64,000 bases of DNA from Kazachstania africana CBS 2517 (Eukaryota; Ascomycota; Saccharomycetes; Saccharomycetales; Saccharomycetaceae), in assembly GCF_000304475.1 (NCBI RefSeq), contig NC_018948.1, forward strand, positions 186,001-250,000, given 5' to 3'. Shown piece by piece: positions 1-10,301 of the stretch (its first letter is position 1; each line of letters opens with the position of its first letter). A model generated the notes under the pieces. The model saw only the letters and a program-made list of their open reading frames with translations. It ran no database searches and was not told the origin of the DNA. The position numbers and the translations under genes are program-made.

Positions 1-128
1 TAAATTTTGTATCAACATTTCTATAAATCAAATTTTTTATTTACACGTATTCCCATCACTCTTTTTGAATGCAGTGAGATAAATTCAACTCTTTACCTCG
101 ATATGAAAAACGAAACCTAAACTTTGTT

Positions 129-2657
129 TTATATTGAGAGATCTTCAATTTGTTTTTCTAAAATTTGAACTGATGTTTTCCTATTTACAATATCCATCAG
201 CTTTTTTACATTTTCGTGATCTTCACGCTCTAGGAGGCCTTGATACAATCTACGGATCATAGGAAACTTCCATTCTATGTACCTTTTTGACGACATCACA
301 ATTTTCAATGCGTCTAAGAACTTTCCCTGAGTAATAAAAAAATCTATTAATAATTTTGCAAAGTCAACGTCGCTCTGAATTCTATGTGTCATAGGTAATT
401 TGCTAAAAGTATTGCTATGTCTGAATTTACCTCTATCTTGCCAAATTTCTGTAGCTCTATCAACGTTTCCAAATGCAGTCGCACCTTTGAGAGCTAGTTC
501 ATATATTGCGCAATCTCTCAAGACCTTATGTCTTAGGGCGTATACATAATACAGACAATCGTTTATCTTGGAATTATTTGTTTTTGACCTGCAATCTAAG
601 TCGTTTTTCTTCATTTCCCCTGAAGCTTTCCTGAGCTTCAATTTCTCAGAGAATATTTTATATGTTTGACTTAATTTATCATCTAAATCATGTGTCTGGA
701 AGGAAAATCTTTTCAATTTTGACCAGAAGTCATCTTCTACTCTGTGACGAAGTGGGATGGATAGATAAGTTGTCAGTGCTATGGCATTCAGAAACTTATG
801 ATCAATAAACTGTCTCTTCCAGTCATTCACCAATCGCAAGATTTCAAACTTGAAGTCATCGTATGATGCAGCACATTTTACAATATTTAGCAATTTGTTC
901 GAATCAAGATCTTGCTGAAGCACACTAACATGTTCCTCGAAAAGACCGTTAGCAATATGAAAGTTCCATAGAGCGTTAGACTCTAAAATAATATGTTCTT
1001 TGTTGTTGAGTTCTAACACTGGCAAAAATGGTAATATCATAGTACCATCATCGTTTAATCCATGCGTATAATCCACACTGTTTAAAAGGTCTCTTCTGAG
1101 TTGTCCTCCTTCATCCCAACTTAGTAGTAGTGGTAGCTTTTCAGACTGGTATTTAGAGTAAGACAGTAATAAGTAGTTAAAGAGTACGGGATTCAAACTT
1201 TGTTTAATTGCAGTCTTATGGTCAATTTTTTCTCTTGATCGAAGTTCATTGTAGGTTCTATTAACAAATTTGAAATATAACGCGCGGCATAAGGCAATAT
1301 CTCCATCATATGATGCTAATGACATCATCGCTTCAACACCTGTGTAATCTTCCTTTTCTTTCAGCTGGGAAATAAACTTCCAACCAAGCATACGTAATGA
1401 AGTAGCATGCCCCTCCGCAATAACATTGTCGGAGCTACATTTGGCCAGAAGTTTGCCTAGCATAGCAAAAGTCCTTCTATTTGGAGTGACACCTCTCTCA
1501 TTCATTTCTTGGAAGAGATCACAAGCCCTTGAGTAATTGTTTTCTTTGGAACAGAGTTTTAACATGATATTATACGTAAACGCATCCGGAGCTTGGGCAG
1601 AAGACAAGAATTTCATCGTATCAAAGACATCCCAAGCTTGTTTATTCAGGTTCAAACGTTCGTAAAACTGGATCACCGTCGTATAACTTTCTTTGCTCAG
1701 TTGAATCGAATGTTTTTTCTGTATTTCTTCAAAAAAATAGTTCATTATAGAGGCATCCTTGAGTTTTGCTGTATATGTAATGCATGAGTTTAATATAAAA
1801 TTGCTGAGCCCGAAGGAATGTCGAGACTTATTAAATCTGTTCAGTAGCTCCTTCATTTTTTCAATTATTGGATCATTCTTTGAATTTATGATATTTTGTG
1901 GACTCAATATTGCTAAATTTTCAAATAAAAGCTCATACATATAAAGACGAAACCTAGATTCATCATTTTCTACAGCTTCTAAGAGCATTTCGTCGAGGTG
2001 TTCAATATTTTCAAATGTGAGGTTCCTAATTTTTGATGAGAAAAATTTCTTTAAAGTCCTTTGACTAATACCTTTGAGTCTGTCGGTTGACCTCCATAAG
2101 GTATCGATAATAGGGTTCCAATCTTTTTTTGTTTGGTTCATAAGCGATTTAAGAATCAGGGTATCGTCGCCAATGGTCTGTCGTACCACTTCTGGTAACA
2201 GGGAATTAATTTTAGAATCAGAATAAGAATTGATCAGATCCGAAAGACTTGCATTTTTGTATCTAGATGATTGTAATAACATTGTATCGCTCTTGGACGA
2301 AGAATCTGTTAAACTTTCAAAGACAGTCGCCGCTTCTCTTTCAAGTTCTTGTAGTTCCTTACCAGTAACACTCCTAGGCTCAGTATTTTGAATAGATAAT
2401 GGTTGATCAAAGGACTTGAATTGCTCTCTCAGGCTTCTTGTGAATTCCTGTAACTGCTTAACTTTGAGTTCGAGAAGTCTTGAATCTCTAATAGGCATTA
2501 CTGAATTTGGATCCAGTTCTTTCAACTTAACACCGTTTACTTTTAGTCTATTCTTTTTAGTTTTCTTTACTAAAGCTCTAGGTGCAATCAACATCCTTTT
2601 TTGTACGTGTGGCGATGACGAGGTAGTTCGAAGTAAGCAAGTATTTAGGCACTTCAT
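129..2657 (-). CDS. CCM1: Mitochondrial pentatricopeptide-repeat protein Ccm1
   Basis: 842 residues, close to the 864 of S. cerevisiae Ccm1 (YGR150C). In that family the protein acts in the mitochondrial matrix, stabilising the small-subunit 15S rRNA and helping remove group I introns from COB and COX1 transcripts. The first ~35 residues are rich in Arg, Lys, Ser and Thr with almost no acids (MKCLNTCLLRTTSSS then basic residues), as expected of a mitochondrial presequence. PPR-type helix pairs sit at about residues 325-420 (for example TYNIMLKLCSKEN followed by ACDLFQEMNERGVTPN). Segments such as the LHDEMLLE-like 'LDEMLLEAVEN' and the C-terminal 'LMDIVNRKTS' match the yeast protein. The gene is divergent from CGR1 across 325 bp. 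The ATG at 2657 is the first in the frame. Recognition is from remembered family sequence, not a search. Confidence 0.92.
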   Translation of the reverse strand: MKCLNTCLLRTTSSSPHVQKRMLIAPRALVKKTKKNRLKVNGVKLKELDPNSVMPIRDSRLLELKVKQLQEFTRSLREQFKSFDQPLSIQNTEPRSVTGKELQELEREAATVFESLTDSSSKSDTMLLQSSRYKNASLSDLINSYSDSKINSLLPEVVRQTIGDDTLILKSLMNQTKKDWNPIIDTLWRSTDRLKGISQRTLKKFFSSKIRNLTFENIEHLDEMLLEAVENDESRFRLYMYELLFENLAILSPQNIINSKNDPIIEKMKELLNRFNKSRHSFGLSNFILNSCITYTAKLKDASIMNYFFEEIQKKHSIQLSKESYTTVIQFYERLNLNKQAWDVFDTMKFLSSAQAPDAFTYNIMLKLCSKENNYSRACDLFQEMNERGVTPNRRTFAMLGKLLAKCSSDNVIAEGHATSLRMLGWKFISQLKEKEDYTGVEAMMSLASYDGDIALCRALYFKFVNRTYNELRSREKIDHKTAIKQSLNPVLFNYLLLSYSKYQSEKLPLLLSWDEGGQLRRDLLNSVDYTHGLNDDGTMILPFLPVLELNNKEHIILESNALWNFHIANGLFEEHVSVLQQDLDSNKLLNIVKCAASYDDFKFEILRLVNDWKRQFIDHKFLNAIALTTYLSIPLRHRVEDDFWSKLKRFSFQTHDLDDKLSQTYKIFSEKLKLRKASGEMKKNDLDCRSKTNNSKINDCLYYVYALRHKVLRDCAIYELALKGATAFGNVDRATEIWQDRGKFRHSNTFSKLPMTHRIQSDVDFAKLLIDFFITQGKFLDALKIVMSSKRYIEWKFPMIRRLYQGLLEREDHENVKKLMDIVNRKTSVQILEKQIEDLSI

Positions 2658-2982
2658 TATCGTGCCCGTGCAACGAGGGAAAACTCAGGTGTTAACTGTA
2701 CGCAAAAATGCTAGTGAGCCCTTTGTCAATATCTTAATTAGTAGCACAAATATGCAGCTCCTTACAGCAGCAACACAGATAATCTACCCAGATCTTACCA
2801 GCATTAATCTTGTATTCAGGTTCGTGCATCTGGACCTTTAACTATAAATCAATTTCGATTCAAGTCACGTGCACGGAAATGCGAAAATTTTAAACTCATC
2901 GAAAGTGCCTTAGTATCGATAAATTAAGCGATGCTCTGATTAGGATGTCACAGTTGCTCTATTGATTTACATAACAAGCACG
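2658..2982. promoter_or_regulatory. Divergent promoter region CCM1/CGR1
   Basis: 325 bp between two ATGs facing apart. Near the CGR1 side it holds an RRPE-like AAAATTTT (2884-2891) and a PAC-like CTCATCG (2895-2901), listed separately. A short ORF covering the CCM1 start on the other strand is not credible. Nothing else stands out. Confidence 0.6.
2884..2901 (+). promoter_or_regulatory. RRPE-like and PAC-like motifs upstream of CGR1
   Basis: AAAATTTT (2884-2891) is followed three bases later by CTCATCG (2895-2901), about 80 bp before the CGR1 ATG. RRPE (core AAAATTTT, bound by Stb3) and PAC (core GATGAG, bound by Dot6/Tod6) are the known paired motifs of yeast ribosome-biogenesis genes, and CGR1 belongs to that group. 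The match is to motif cores only; function is inferred. Confidence 0.6.
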
Positions 2983-3357
2983 ATGAGTACAAGTAAAACT
3001 AACATAGTGGTAGAAGATGCAGCTAAAATAAAAGGTAAGCCAGTCAGTGGTAGATCTTGGAAGGTGGAGAAAAATCCATTAAGAGCAAAGAGTAGCGTTG
3101 TTAAAAATAAGAAGTTGACATCCTGGGAGCTAAAGCAACAGAAGAGGCTAGAGGAAAAGCAATTCAAGGAAAGGATAAAGGCTTTGAAGACAGAAAAGGA
3201 AGATGAACGCCAAAGAAGGATTGATGCATTGAAGGAGAGAAGAGAGAAGAAGGAAGAGAAAGAGAGATATGAGAGGTTAGCTGCCAAGATGCATGCAAAG
3301 AAGGTTGAAAGAATCAGGAGAAGAGAGAAGAGAAACAAAGCATTGAAGGAACGTTAA
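2983..3357 (+). CDS. CGR1: rRNA-processing protein Cgr1
   Basis: 124 residues; S. cerevisiae Cgr1 (YGL029W) has 120. It is a nucleolar protein needed for processing of pre-rRNA for the 60S subunit. The body is almost entirely charged: a conserved PVSGRSWK / NPLRAKSSVVKNKKLTSWELK block at about residues 20-55, then a continuous Lys/Arg/Glu-rich helix (RREKKEEKERYERLAAK) to the C-terminal KRNKALKER, which closely matches the yeast protein and suggests a long coiled coil. The frame is open a little further upstream (2962) but that codon is TTG; the first ATG is at 2983, so that start is chosen. RRPE- and PAC-like motifs lie about 80 bp upstream. It converges on RRN6, with the tRNA-Phe gene between. 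Confidence 0.95.
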   Translation: MSTSKTNIVVEDAAKIKGKPVSGRSWKVEKNPLRAKSSVVKNKKLTSWELKQQKRLEEKQFKERIKALKTEKEDERQRRIDALKERREKKEEKERYERLAAKMHAKKVERIRRREKRNKALKER

Positions 3358-3565
3358 TTTGTCTTCATTTAACCTATTATCACTGGGTGAAAGTATAGAA
3401 CATATAACTATTTGTACAATATTATTAAATATTTTCTTCGAATTAGAAATTGGGATTCTCGGTGTACATTTGATTCAATATACGATTATTCAAAACCTAC
3501 TTGGGGACAAAAGCCTTCCTAATATGTCACATTGGCCTAATGGTATTGAAAATGTAAAAAATAAA

Positions 3566-3661
3566 TGCGAATTCTGTGGATCGAACACAGGACCTCCAGA
3601 TAACAGTTGACCGAAGTTTTCAATCTTCAGTCTGGCGCTCTCCCAACTGAGCTAAATCCGC
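3566..3661 (-). tRNA. tF(GAA): tRNA-Phe (GAA) with 23-nt intron
   Basis: Read on the minus strand, exon 1 (3661-3625) starts GCGGATTTAGCTCAGTTGGG and ends ...ACTGAAG with anticodon GAA. The intron is 3624-3602 (23 nt). Exon 2 (3601-3566) starts ATCTGGAGGTCC and contains the B box GTTCGATCC, ending GAATTCGCA. The spliced 73-nt tRNA matches classic yeast tRNA-Phe essentially base for base. The acceptor stem GCGGATT pairs with AATTCGC with one G-T pair. The intron carries CTTCGGTC, which can pair with the anticodon region, as in the S. cerevisiae gene. A run of T follows the 3' end on the minus strand (complement of the A-rich 3556-3565), as expected for Pol III termination. Confidence 0.98.
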
Positions 3662-3922
3662 TTAATTTGATATTCTACTCTATTTTTAGAAGGAAGTAGA
3701 TGTTGTATAAAGTTTTGTGGACCTGCTGAATTTGAAAAATATCGTCCCCCATTCTTTGAAAATGGGGTTGTTATTGCTGAACATACTAGATGGTTCTAGA
3801 CAAAGCAAAATGAAACAATTATAACACCCTGGGGACTTAAAGAAGCGGTGCAACGAAGTACTTTACGAATGTTTTAAAAAATGCAATGCTGTTTAATATA
3901 TACATGATATATGCGCGATCGT
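3662..3922. other. Intergenic spacer tRNA-Phe to RRN6 3' end
   Basis: 261 bp between the 5' end of tRNA-Phe and the stop codon of RRN6, including RRN6 3' flank. Together with 3358-3565 it fills the gap between CGR1 and RRN6. I see no LTR-like ends, although tRNA 5' flanks are common Ty targets in yeasts, and no other gene. Confidence 0.5.
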
Positions 3923-6685
3923 TCATCCAAAGCCCCCAATTTTTTTCTTTTTCTTCTTAGATCTTTGAGAGTCTCGTACTTGTGATACTGGTTGTGAAAT
4001 TAGTTGCGAAGAGGGGGCACTTAAAAGGGAAAATGCAGGAGTCATTGTATCCGGTAATGAACTAGCTAATTGAGAGCCCATCATACTACCATTATCTAGC
4101 TGTGTGTTTACTTGGCTACCACCAACTCTAACTGAATGCCTGGAATTCAGTGATTTGCCCCTTTTGGCTACCTTATTTTGTGAGGATTTGATTATTGGGA
4201 TCTGCATCTGACTACTCATACTGTGTTGTGATTGACTATGCAATGGTACCGTAGATTTTGAACTTCCGTACTCTAAATCATTTTCATCATCAAGTTCGTT
4301 CATATCCCACAAATCGATGGTATCCTTGTATCGTTGTCCCAACGAATTGCGTATTTTGTGCGACAATTTTTCGTACTTGTTCTTCTTGTTAAACTTTAGC
4401 ATGGTCCATACTATCTGTTTGACAATTTCTCTTGTCAGAAATTCAGCATCATCATTCAGTAAACCCCAACATTGGAGGAGTTTATTGTAAATAATATCTA
4501 TATCATCTACCTCCTCGTATAATAATAAATTTGAGATCGTTTTTAAGTCAGTGAAGAGTAACTCCTGATCTTTATAATACTGAATGAATTGTTCCAATAA
4601 CGATGTGAACTCAGAGAGGTTCTCAAAATGCTGTGGCAAGTCATGTAACTCTGTAAAAGATCGTTGAGAACAAAAACTTCCAGAATCTTCCCATTGTTCT
4701 AGTAGTCTATTCATGGATTCCGATAAATGATACCCAAATTGTTGAAATAATTCAAGCTCCTTATCCTTATTATAATCCAAAGTCAGAGTCTTTTCAAATT
4801 TATTGACAATATCTTGGATAAAAAATGTAATTTCGGTAGAAGGATTTTCTATCTCAGTTCTACCTATATGTCCCTCAATAGTCCACTTATCAGATTCATA
4901 GCTTGATATTTTGTCATAATTCTTATTGTTAGTTAATATGAGGGTTGTCATGGCTTTACTGTTCGTTCCCTTGATAAATAGATTCAGATTAATATTATAA
5001 TGTGCATTAGGTTCAGGACTGTAGTGATTCAAGGATTGCTCAACAAATTGAATAGAATCGACGCCCTCGGTCTTCTGTGGAATTTGGAATATTATCGGTT
5101 CTGCTACATATCTTATTAATTCACCATTGTTTGTAAGGGTGAATGCTTGCATGTAGACATTTTTATGTCTTCTTGAGGTAATGTATACGAAAAAGATCGC
5201 TTTATAGCCGTCATCCACCTTCTGAATAAACATACGGTAGGTTTTATCATTATGATCTAAATTATGTTTCCATGACAAATCCCTAGTGATTTCATTATTA
5301 TGGCTTTTATTTCTTAGAAATATAATTTCTTGTGATGTGAGCAAAATGCTAAAGTATTCGTTCATTTCTTTTAGATCTAACAGTTCTGACCATGTTTTAG
5401 CCTGTACAATTTCTGATTGCCAGTTTAGACCAAAGTCAACTTCCACTATTTTAGATTGGTCCATTAGTAAAATCCGGGTGTGATGAGACGACCATATTAC
5501 TTTTTTCCTTAGAGACGTTTCCTGTGGGTCGAAAATGCTTCCTCGAAGTGAATCATTTAGAATGAGGCCGTTAAAATTTTTGTTTTGGAACGGTAATGAA
5601 CCAATTGCCCAATTACCCTTAGTATCAATAATTGCAAATTGAGTTAAATCCCAAGGATTGAAAGCAACATCAGCAAAGGGGAAATCACTTAATTCTGTGA
5701 AATACAATGGATCGAAAACGTGACAATCAATCTTGGTATATTTATTGTCTATACTTTTAATCTTTATAATGTGTAAAGAGCATTCTGTGATAGCTATGAT
5801 ACAATCAGAATATCTTCCCAGTGAAGATGCAACGGTTGGGATTTTAATTGTCTTTATTTTAGATTTCAAGTCAATTTTGAATACACTACTACATCCAGCT
5901 ATCGAATAAATATCATGTTCAGTGTCAGAAGGTTCTAATTTCAATGGAGAGATGATTAGGTTGGAGCCCGAATGTCCTGTGGAAAATGCGATGATTTGGC
6001 GTTGCTCATTATCATGTCGCAGGTCCGACGATGACTGTACGTTGCCTATCACAAAGAGGTCTTTGACTGTCGGATCAATTACGGATAAATTGTGTCGATT
6101 CAGTTTTCTTGACCTCTCTTGTTGAGCTTCCAATATGGTATCAGATCTGGTGAGGTTTGATAGCAATTCTTTTGGTACAAAATCAAAATGCAATGATTCA
6201 GAACGATTTTCATCAATAAGTTCAAACATAGAATGTTTCTTTTCCTCAGTATTCCTGTAGATTTGTAAATCCGATGAAATAATTTGAGGTGATGGTTTTC
6301 TCCAATGTAAGTTCGAAACGAGAGATTCCTTTGAGTGTTCATTTAAAAAAACCGTATTGCCTTCCTTTTCGTCATCGTCAGACAGGTCTGATTCCAAGAG
6401 CTCCTCATCAGCAGGCAAGTTTTGACTAATCGATGGGAAATGGACCTTTGATTCAATCTCGAATGGATCGAGTATATCATTCACTAGTGTATAATTTGAT
6501 GCAACTTTAAAATCCATAAAAGTCGACGGGAATTCTGTATCCTTACAATGTAACCATTTTTCATCGTCTGCCACAGCAACGATTTTTGAAGCAGCACTCT
6601 TCGAAACATAAAGACTTGGACCGCTAAGCCCAACACCCAGTTGTGCCCCTATCGGTCGCCTTCCCGGAAGCCTTGCTTCATTCAT
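3923..6685 (-). CDS. RRN6: RNA polymerase I core factor subunit Rrn6
   Basis: 920 residues; S. cerevisiae Rrn6 (YBL014C) has 894. With Rrn7 and Rrn11 it forms the core factor that recruits Pol I to the rDNA promoter. The N-terminus has the conserved 'GAQLGVGLSGPSLYV' segment, then an acidic stretch (DLSDDDEKEG) near residue 100. The middle has a propeller-like region containing 'VAFNPWDLTQFAIIDTKGNWAIG' type sequence (about residues 340-365), which is highly conserved. The C-terminus is Ser/Gln-rich and ends in a Lys run followed by IGGFG, matching the KKKKKRIRGFG-type end in S. cerevisiae. The start at 6685 is the first ATG. A perfect PAC element (6773-6781) lies 88 bp upstream. Confidence 0.95.
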   Translation of the reverse strand: MNEARLPGRRPIGAQLGVGLSGPSLYVSKSAASKIVAVADDEKWLHCKDTEFPSTFMDFKVASNYTLVNDILDPFEIESKVHFPSISQNLPADEELLESDLSDDDEKEGNTVFLNEHSKESLVSNLHWRKPSPQIISSDLQIYRNTEEKKHSMFELIDENRSESLHFDFVPKELLSNLTRSDTILEAQQERSRKLNRHNLSVIDPTVKDLFVIGNVQSSSDLRHDNEQRQIIAFSTGHSGSNLIISPLKLEPSDTEHDIYSIAGCSSVFKIDLKSKIKTIKIPTVASSLGRYSDCIIAITECSLHIIKIKSIDNKYTKIDCHVFDPLYFTELSDFPFADVAFNPWDLTQFAIIDTKGNWAIGSLPFQNKNFNGLILNDSLRGSIFDPQETSLRKKVIWSSHHTRILLMDQSKIVEVDFGLNWQSEIVQAKTWSELLDLKEMNEYFSILLTSQEIIFLRNKSHNNEITRDLSWKHNLDHNDKTYRMFIQKVDDGYKAIFFVYITSRRHKNVYMQAFTLTNNGELIRYVAEPIIFQIPQKTEGVDSIQFVEQSLNHYSPEPNAHYNINLNLFIKGTNSKAMTTLILTNNKNYDKISSYESDKWTIEGHIGRTEIENPSTEITFFIQDIVNKFEKTLTLDYNKDKELELFQQFGYHLSESMNRLLEQWEDSGSFCSQRSFTELHDLPQHFENLSEFTSLLEQFIQYYKDQELLFTDLKTISNLLLYEEVDDIDIIYNKLLQCWGLLNDDAEFLTREIVKQIVWTMLKFNKKNKYEKLSHKIRNSLGQRYKDTIDLWDMNELDDENDLEYGSSKSTVPLHSQSQHSMSSQMQIPIIKSSQNKVAKRGKSLNSRHSVRVGGSQVNTQLDNGSMMGSQLASSLPDTMTPAFSLLSAPSSQLISQPVSQVRDSQRSKKKKKKIGGFG

Positions 6686-6772
6686 GCTTTTTAAACTAGT
6701 ATATCAAAATTTAAGACTTATTTAAATGTCTAGGAAAATATTTGTACGTCTGCCTCCTAGTGCTTTATCTTT

Positions 6773-6781
6773 GCTCATCGC
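6773..6781 (-). promoter_or_regulatory. PAC element upstream of RRN6
   Basis: The plus strand reads GCTCATCGC, which is GCGATGAGC on the coding strand, 88 bp before the RRN6 ATG. This fits the full PAC consensus (GCGATGAGMT) in its first nine bases. PAC marks genes of ribosome synthesis and the Pol I and Pol III machinery in yeasts, consistent with RRN6. Confidence 0.65.
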
Positions 6782-6957
6782 ATGTATGCCATATGAATTG
6801 CTATTTACGCATCGACTTTTTTGATCTTCTCCTATGTCATTTTAAACGGCGCATCGAGAAACGTCAGAAATGGGAATCATTGGATTGTTAACGTCTCAAA
6901 TGTATATAAATTACATATGGATCTTTATATAAAATGGGCATAAGAGTGGTCATAGTT

Positions 6958-9081
6958 TTAAGCAGATGGGTCTTCTTCGAATCTTAGGTTCCAGCCGATT
7001 TTTGGACCTAATTTTGGTAAAACTTCAGCGACACTTTGAACGTCCTTGTCACCTCTACCGGAGACGTTGATAATCAAATGTTGGTCTGGGGTCATCTTCT
7101 TCGCAAGTTGGATGGCACCGTAAACGGCGTGGGACGATTCTAGGGCTGGAATGATACCTTCTAGTTGGGAGAGTAATTTGAAACCTTCTAAAGCTTGAGC
7201 ATCGGTGGCAGCAACGAATTCTGCACGACCGATAGATTTCCAGTAAGCTAATTCAGGGCCAACACCTGGATAATCTAGACCAGCAGATACTGAGTGAGTA
7301 TCGTGAACTTGACCGTCACTGTCTTGTAACACGTAAGTCTTGACACCGTGGAAGACACCAGGTCTACCGGCAGTTAAAGTAGCAGAATGGTAGTCAGTGT
7401 CGATACCGTCTCCCCCAGCTTCAACACCCAGAAGCTTGACATTAGTGTCATGTTCAAATGGTGAAAACATACCGGTAGAGTTAGAACCTCCGCCGACACA
7501 GGCTACAACGGCATCAGGCAACTTGCCGTCATTTAGAGCAGCAAACTGTTCCTTAGTTTCTTTACCAATAACGCTTTGGAAAGTACGAACTAAAGTTGGG
7601 TATGGATGTGGACCAATTGCAGAACCAACAACGTAGTGAGTAGTTTTTAAGTTAGAGACCCAGTTACGGAAGGCTTCTGAAGTGGCATCTCTCAAAGTCT
7701 TTGTACCATTAGTGACAGAAACAACTTCAGCACCCAAGATTCTCATTCTAAAAACATTTAAAGCCTGACGACGAACATCTTCAGCACCCATGTAGACTGT
7801 ACATTTCAAACCAAATTTAGCACAAGCAGTGGCAGTAGCAACACCGTGTTGACCAGCACCTGTTTCAGCAATAATGTTTTTCTTACCCAGTCTCTTTGCA
7901 ATAAGGACTTGAGCTAAGGCATTGTTGATCTTATGGGAACCGGTATGGTTTAAATCTTCTCTCTTTAACCAGATTTGAGCACCACCGACATATTCGGTTA
8001 ATCTTTCGGCTCTGTGTAGAGAAGATGGACGACCAATGTAAGAGTATAAGGATCTGAATTCTTCCCAGAATTCAGGGTCTGCGATCGCCTCCTCAAAAGC
8101 TTGTTCTAATTCTCTTAAACAGGCATGTAAAGCTTCTGGAACGTATTGGCCACCAAAATCACCAAATCTTACTGGATGGATGTGGTTTTCTTCAAATGTA
8201 GCAACTAATTTCTTTTGTTGATGAGCCTCATCGATAGAATTTTGTTGTAATTTTAAGAACTCTTCCTTTGATAAAACACTATGTTTTACGCCATTTAAAA
8301 TTTCTTCGACGTAATTCTTGGCAGTGTCATAACGTTTACCTTCTTGAGCTTCACCACAGAGAGTGACGATTTTTGATCCAATAACGACACCGTCAGCTAA
8401 AGAACCGACAGCGGTAAAATGTTCTCTGGTGGAAACACCGAAACCAACGGCAATTGGAATGTCACCAGTGTATTTTCTTACTCTTGAGACAAGAGCGTCT
8501 AGATCATTGGCAACAGAAGTTTGAGCACCGGTAGTACCCATTCTAGAAACGACATAAATGAAAGAGCTAGCGATTTTGGATAATAATTCTAATCTTTCAT
8601 CTGTGGTTGATGGGGCAACTAATGGAATCAAACTTAAACCATTGTCTTGAACGTAGTTTCTGACTTTTAGAGCTTCTTCTGGTGGTAAATCGACGATAAT
8701 GAAACCGTTTGCACCTGCTACAGCAGCATCTTTAATGAATTGTTCTTCACCATAGTTTAAGATTGGATTATAGTAACCCATTAGTATAATTGGAATAGTA
8801 ACACCGCTGTTTCTCGCCAATTTCAATAATTCTAGAGTTTTGGCTAGCGTGACACCGTTATTTAAAGCCACGGTGTTTGAATGTTGGATGGTTGGACCAT
8901 CAGCAATTGGATCAGAGAATGGCATACCTAGTTCGATGACATCGACACCACCGTCCTGAAAACCTTTCAGAATTGGAATGGTTTCTTCGATGGTAGGATA
9001 GCCCGCAGTCATGAACGTAACGAGAGCGTTACGGTTTTCTTTCTTTGCTGCTTCAAAAGTTCTTCTCAATAATTCAGCCAT
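6958..9081 (-). CDS. TRP5: Tryptophan synthase, bifunctional alpha-beta
   Basis: 707 residues, the same length as S. cerevisiae Trp5 (YGL026C). It catalyses the last step of tryptophan synthesis: the alpha part splits indole-3-glycerol phosphate to indole, and the beta part joins indole to serine with PLP. Alpha domain is about residues 1-260, with the catalytic Glu in '[16 protein letters not shown]' (about 50) and the TIM-barrel phosphate motif '[11 protein letters not shown]'. A linker leads into the beta domain (about 300-707), with 'GQYVPEAL', the PLP lysine in '[11 protein letters not shown]' (about 385), the glycine loop '[12 protein letters not shown]' and the end motif 'VSGRGDKDV'. 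The natural alpha-beta fusion is normal for fungi. Codon use looks strongly biased (abundant AGA, GGT), as expected of a highly expressed gene. A TATA box lies ~80 bp upstream (9158-9165). Confidence 0.98.
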   Translation of the reverse strand: MAELLRRTFEAAKKENRNALVTFMTAGYPTIEETIPILKGFQDGGVDVIELGMPFSDPIADGPTIQHSNTVALNNGVTLAKTLELLKLARNSGVTIPIILMGYYNPILNYGEEQFIKDAAVAGANGFIIVDLPPEEALKVRNYVQDNGLSLIPLVAPSTTDERLELLSKIASSFIYVVSRMGTTGAQTSVANDLDALVSRVRKYTGDIPIAVGFGVSTREHFTAVGSLADGVVIGSKIVTLCGEAQEGKRYDTAKNYVEEILNGVKHSVLSKEEFLKLQQNSIDEAHQQKKLVATFEENHIHPVRFGDFGGQYVPEALHACLRELEQAFEEAIADPEFWEEFRSLYSYIGRPSSLHRAERLTEYVGGAQIWLKREDLNHTGSHKINNALAQVLIAKRLGKKNIIAETGAGQHGVATATACAKFGLKCTVYMGAEDVRRQALNVFRMRILGAEVVSVTNGTKTLRDATSEAFRNWVSNLKTTHYVVGSAIGPHPYPTLVRTFQSVIGKETKEQFAALNDGKLPDAVVACVGGGSNSTGMFSPFEHDTNVKLLGVEAGGDGIDTDYHSATLTAGRPGVFHGVKTYVLQDSDGQVHDTHSVSAGLDYPGVGPELAYWKSIGRAEFVAATDAQALEGFKLLSQLEGIIPALESSHAVYGAIQLAKKMTPDQHLIINVSGRGDKDVQSVAEVLPKLGPKIGWNLRFEEDPSA

Positions 9082-9326
9082 ATTTTTTGCTTGTGATAAC
9101 TCTTTATCTCACTGAAATCGATTGTAAACTTCAAGATATTTCTCAGCTTTTCTATTTTTTATATAGTCTTATTTCTTTTTCAGCATCGTGCGATGAGTAA
9201 CAATCCTATATCTGACACCGGTTGAAAAATTTTCGGTAGTCATTGACTATGATAACAACAGAGACTAAAATATGGCTCGTTTTATGTTTATTTGTAACAT
9301 TATATGGTAAATAGAAAGAAGCTTAT
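9082..9326. promoter_or_regulatory. TRP5 promoter / PGD1 3' flank
   Basis: 245 bp. On the TRP5 coding strand it holds a TATATAAA box (complement of 9158-9165), about 80 bp from the ATG. TGAGTAA at 9194-9200 is one base off the Gcn4 site TGAGTCA, a plausible but weak general-amino-acid-control element. A perfect 11-base ARS consensus match lies at 9280-9290, but such matches are common in AT-rich DNA. Confidence 0.45.
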
Positions 9327-10301
9327 TTATATAAAATCCATGTTAAGATTGTTTAAATCCAGGTTGCTCAGGTCTAAGTTGCCGAACATTTCGTTGTTTG
9401 CGTTATTGTTATTGTTTGGTATGGATCGCGATTGATTCATATTTAGGATATTTGCAGGAGTGATGTCATTAAAATTTATTTGGCCCTGTTGTGGTGGAGG
9501 AGAAAACTGCGGTCCATTGGGTGATCCGAGGTTGATTGGTGTCTTGGTATTGAAGTTTTGTACTGGTAATGCGGGGTTCATTGTGCCTGGTGTTTGCATT
9601 GGTGCAGCGACTGGCGTGGGAGCACTCGGAGTAGTTGTCTTACTAGCTTTATTGGCAGTGTTTGTTTGTGTAATCGATTTTCTTGGTTGCCTTGGCTTTC
9701 TTGGCTTCTTGATGGATGGAGTTGTATTTGTAATGTTTTGTGAAGAGGATGCAGGTGTATTTATATTGCTACTAGGTGTAGCAGCACTGATCTTATTGTT
9801 TGCATTAGTTGTGATTGAGGTGGCGCTCGTGATAGTGTTATTCGCACTACCTGAAGACGTTGTTCTTGGCGACCCTTTAGCGAATGGATCGTTTGAAAGA
9901 GACTCTAAAGGTTTGAATTCTCTTGAATTATGTTTTGTGGAGTATTCAGGAATGGTATTAAACAGCGGATTTAATTTCACAAAGTTTTGTGATAGAGTTT
10001 GAATATTATTTTGTAAAGTTAACAGAGATTTGCGTATGTGGTTATATTTGTCAATATTTGATGTCTCTGTCATCTTGTCAATGTTTGCCATTAGAGAAAT
10101 GAATTCATTTAATTGTAGTCTAATCGGTAAGATTAGGCTCCTGGTCTCGTTGACCAAGTCTAATACAGATTGTTTGGAATTCTCATTCGTAGCGAATTTT
10201 GTTTCTAATTCTTCTAATTTCACAGTCAAAGTTAGGACCTCCGATATGGATAGAGGCGTCTGCATGGTATCTGTAGCAGCTTCTGTCATAGTGCTGGACA
10301 T
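9327..10301 (-). CDS. PGD1: Mediator tail subunit Pgd1 (Med3)
   Basis: 324 residues; S. cerevisiae Pgd1 (YGL025C) has 397. It is the Med3 subunit of the Mediator tail module, working with Med2 and Med15 to link activators to Pol II. The N-terminal ~125 residues form the conserved helical part (EARDEILPLRLQ-like 'NETRSLILPIRLQLNEFISL', then 'MANIDKM' and 'PLFNTIPEYS'). The middle is low-complexity Asn/Thr/Ser/Pro with a basic 'KKPRKPRQPRK' patch. The C-terminus has 'NFNDITPANILNMNQS' and ends in an Asp/Asn/Leu repeat 'LDLSNLDLNNLNMDFI', closely matching the yeast end. The frame opens one codon earlier with GTG; the ATG at 10301 is chosen. The order TRP5-PGD1 is the same as in S. cerevisiae. 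Confidence 0.93.
   Translation of the reverse strand: MSSTMTEAATDTMQTPLSISEVLTLTVKLEELETKFATNENSKQSVLDLVNETRSLILPIRLQLNEFISLMANIDKMTETSNIDKYNHIRKSLLTLQNNIQTLSQNFVKLNPLFNTIPEYSTKHNSREFKPLESLSNDPFAKGSPRTTSSGSANNTITSATSITTNANNKISAATPSSNINTPASSSQNITNTTPSIKKPRKPRQPRKSITQTNTANKASKTTTPSAPTPVAAPMQTPGTMNPALPVQNFNTKTPINLGSPNGPQFSPPPQQGQINFNDITPANILNMNQSRSIPNNNNNANNEMFGNLDLSNLDLNNLNMDFI

Noticed and set aside
3662..3922. Possible Ty or LTR insertion beside the tRNA gene
   Set aside because: No TGTTG...CAACA type ends, target duplication or LTR-like sequence could be seen.
9280..9290. Perfect 11-base ARS consensus TTTTATGTTTA, also at 10723-10733 and another match at 28339-28349
   Set aside because: Such matches are frequent by chance in AT-rich DNA and no extended 17-base element or B elements can be defended, so no origin is called.
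9460..10002. 180-codon frame antisense to PGD1
   Set aside because: Val/Leu/Gly-rich shadow of the Asn/Thr/Pro-rich PGD1 sequence.
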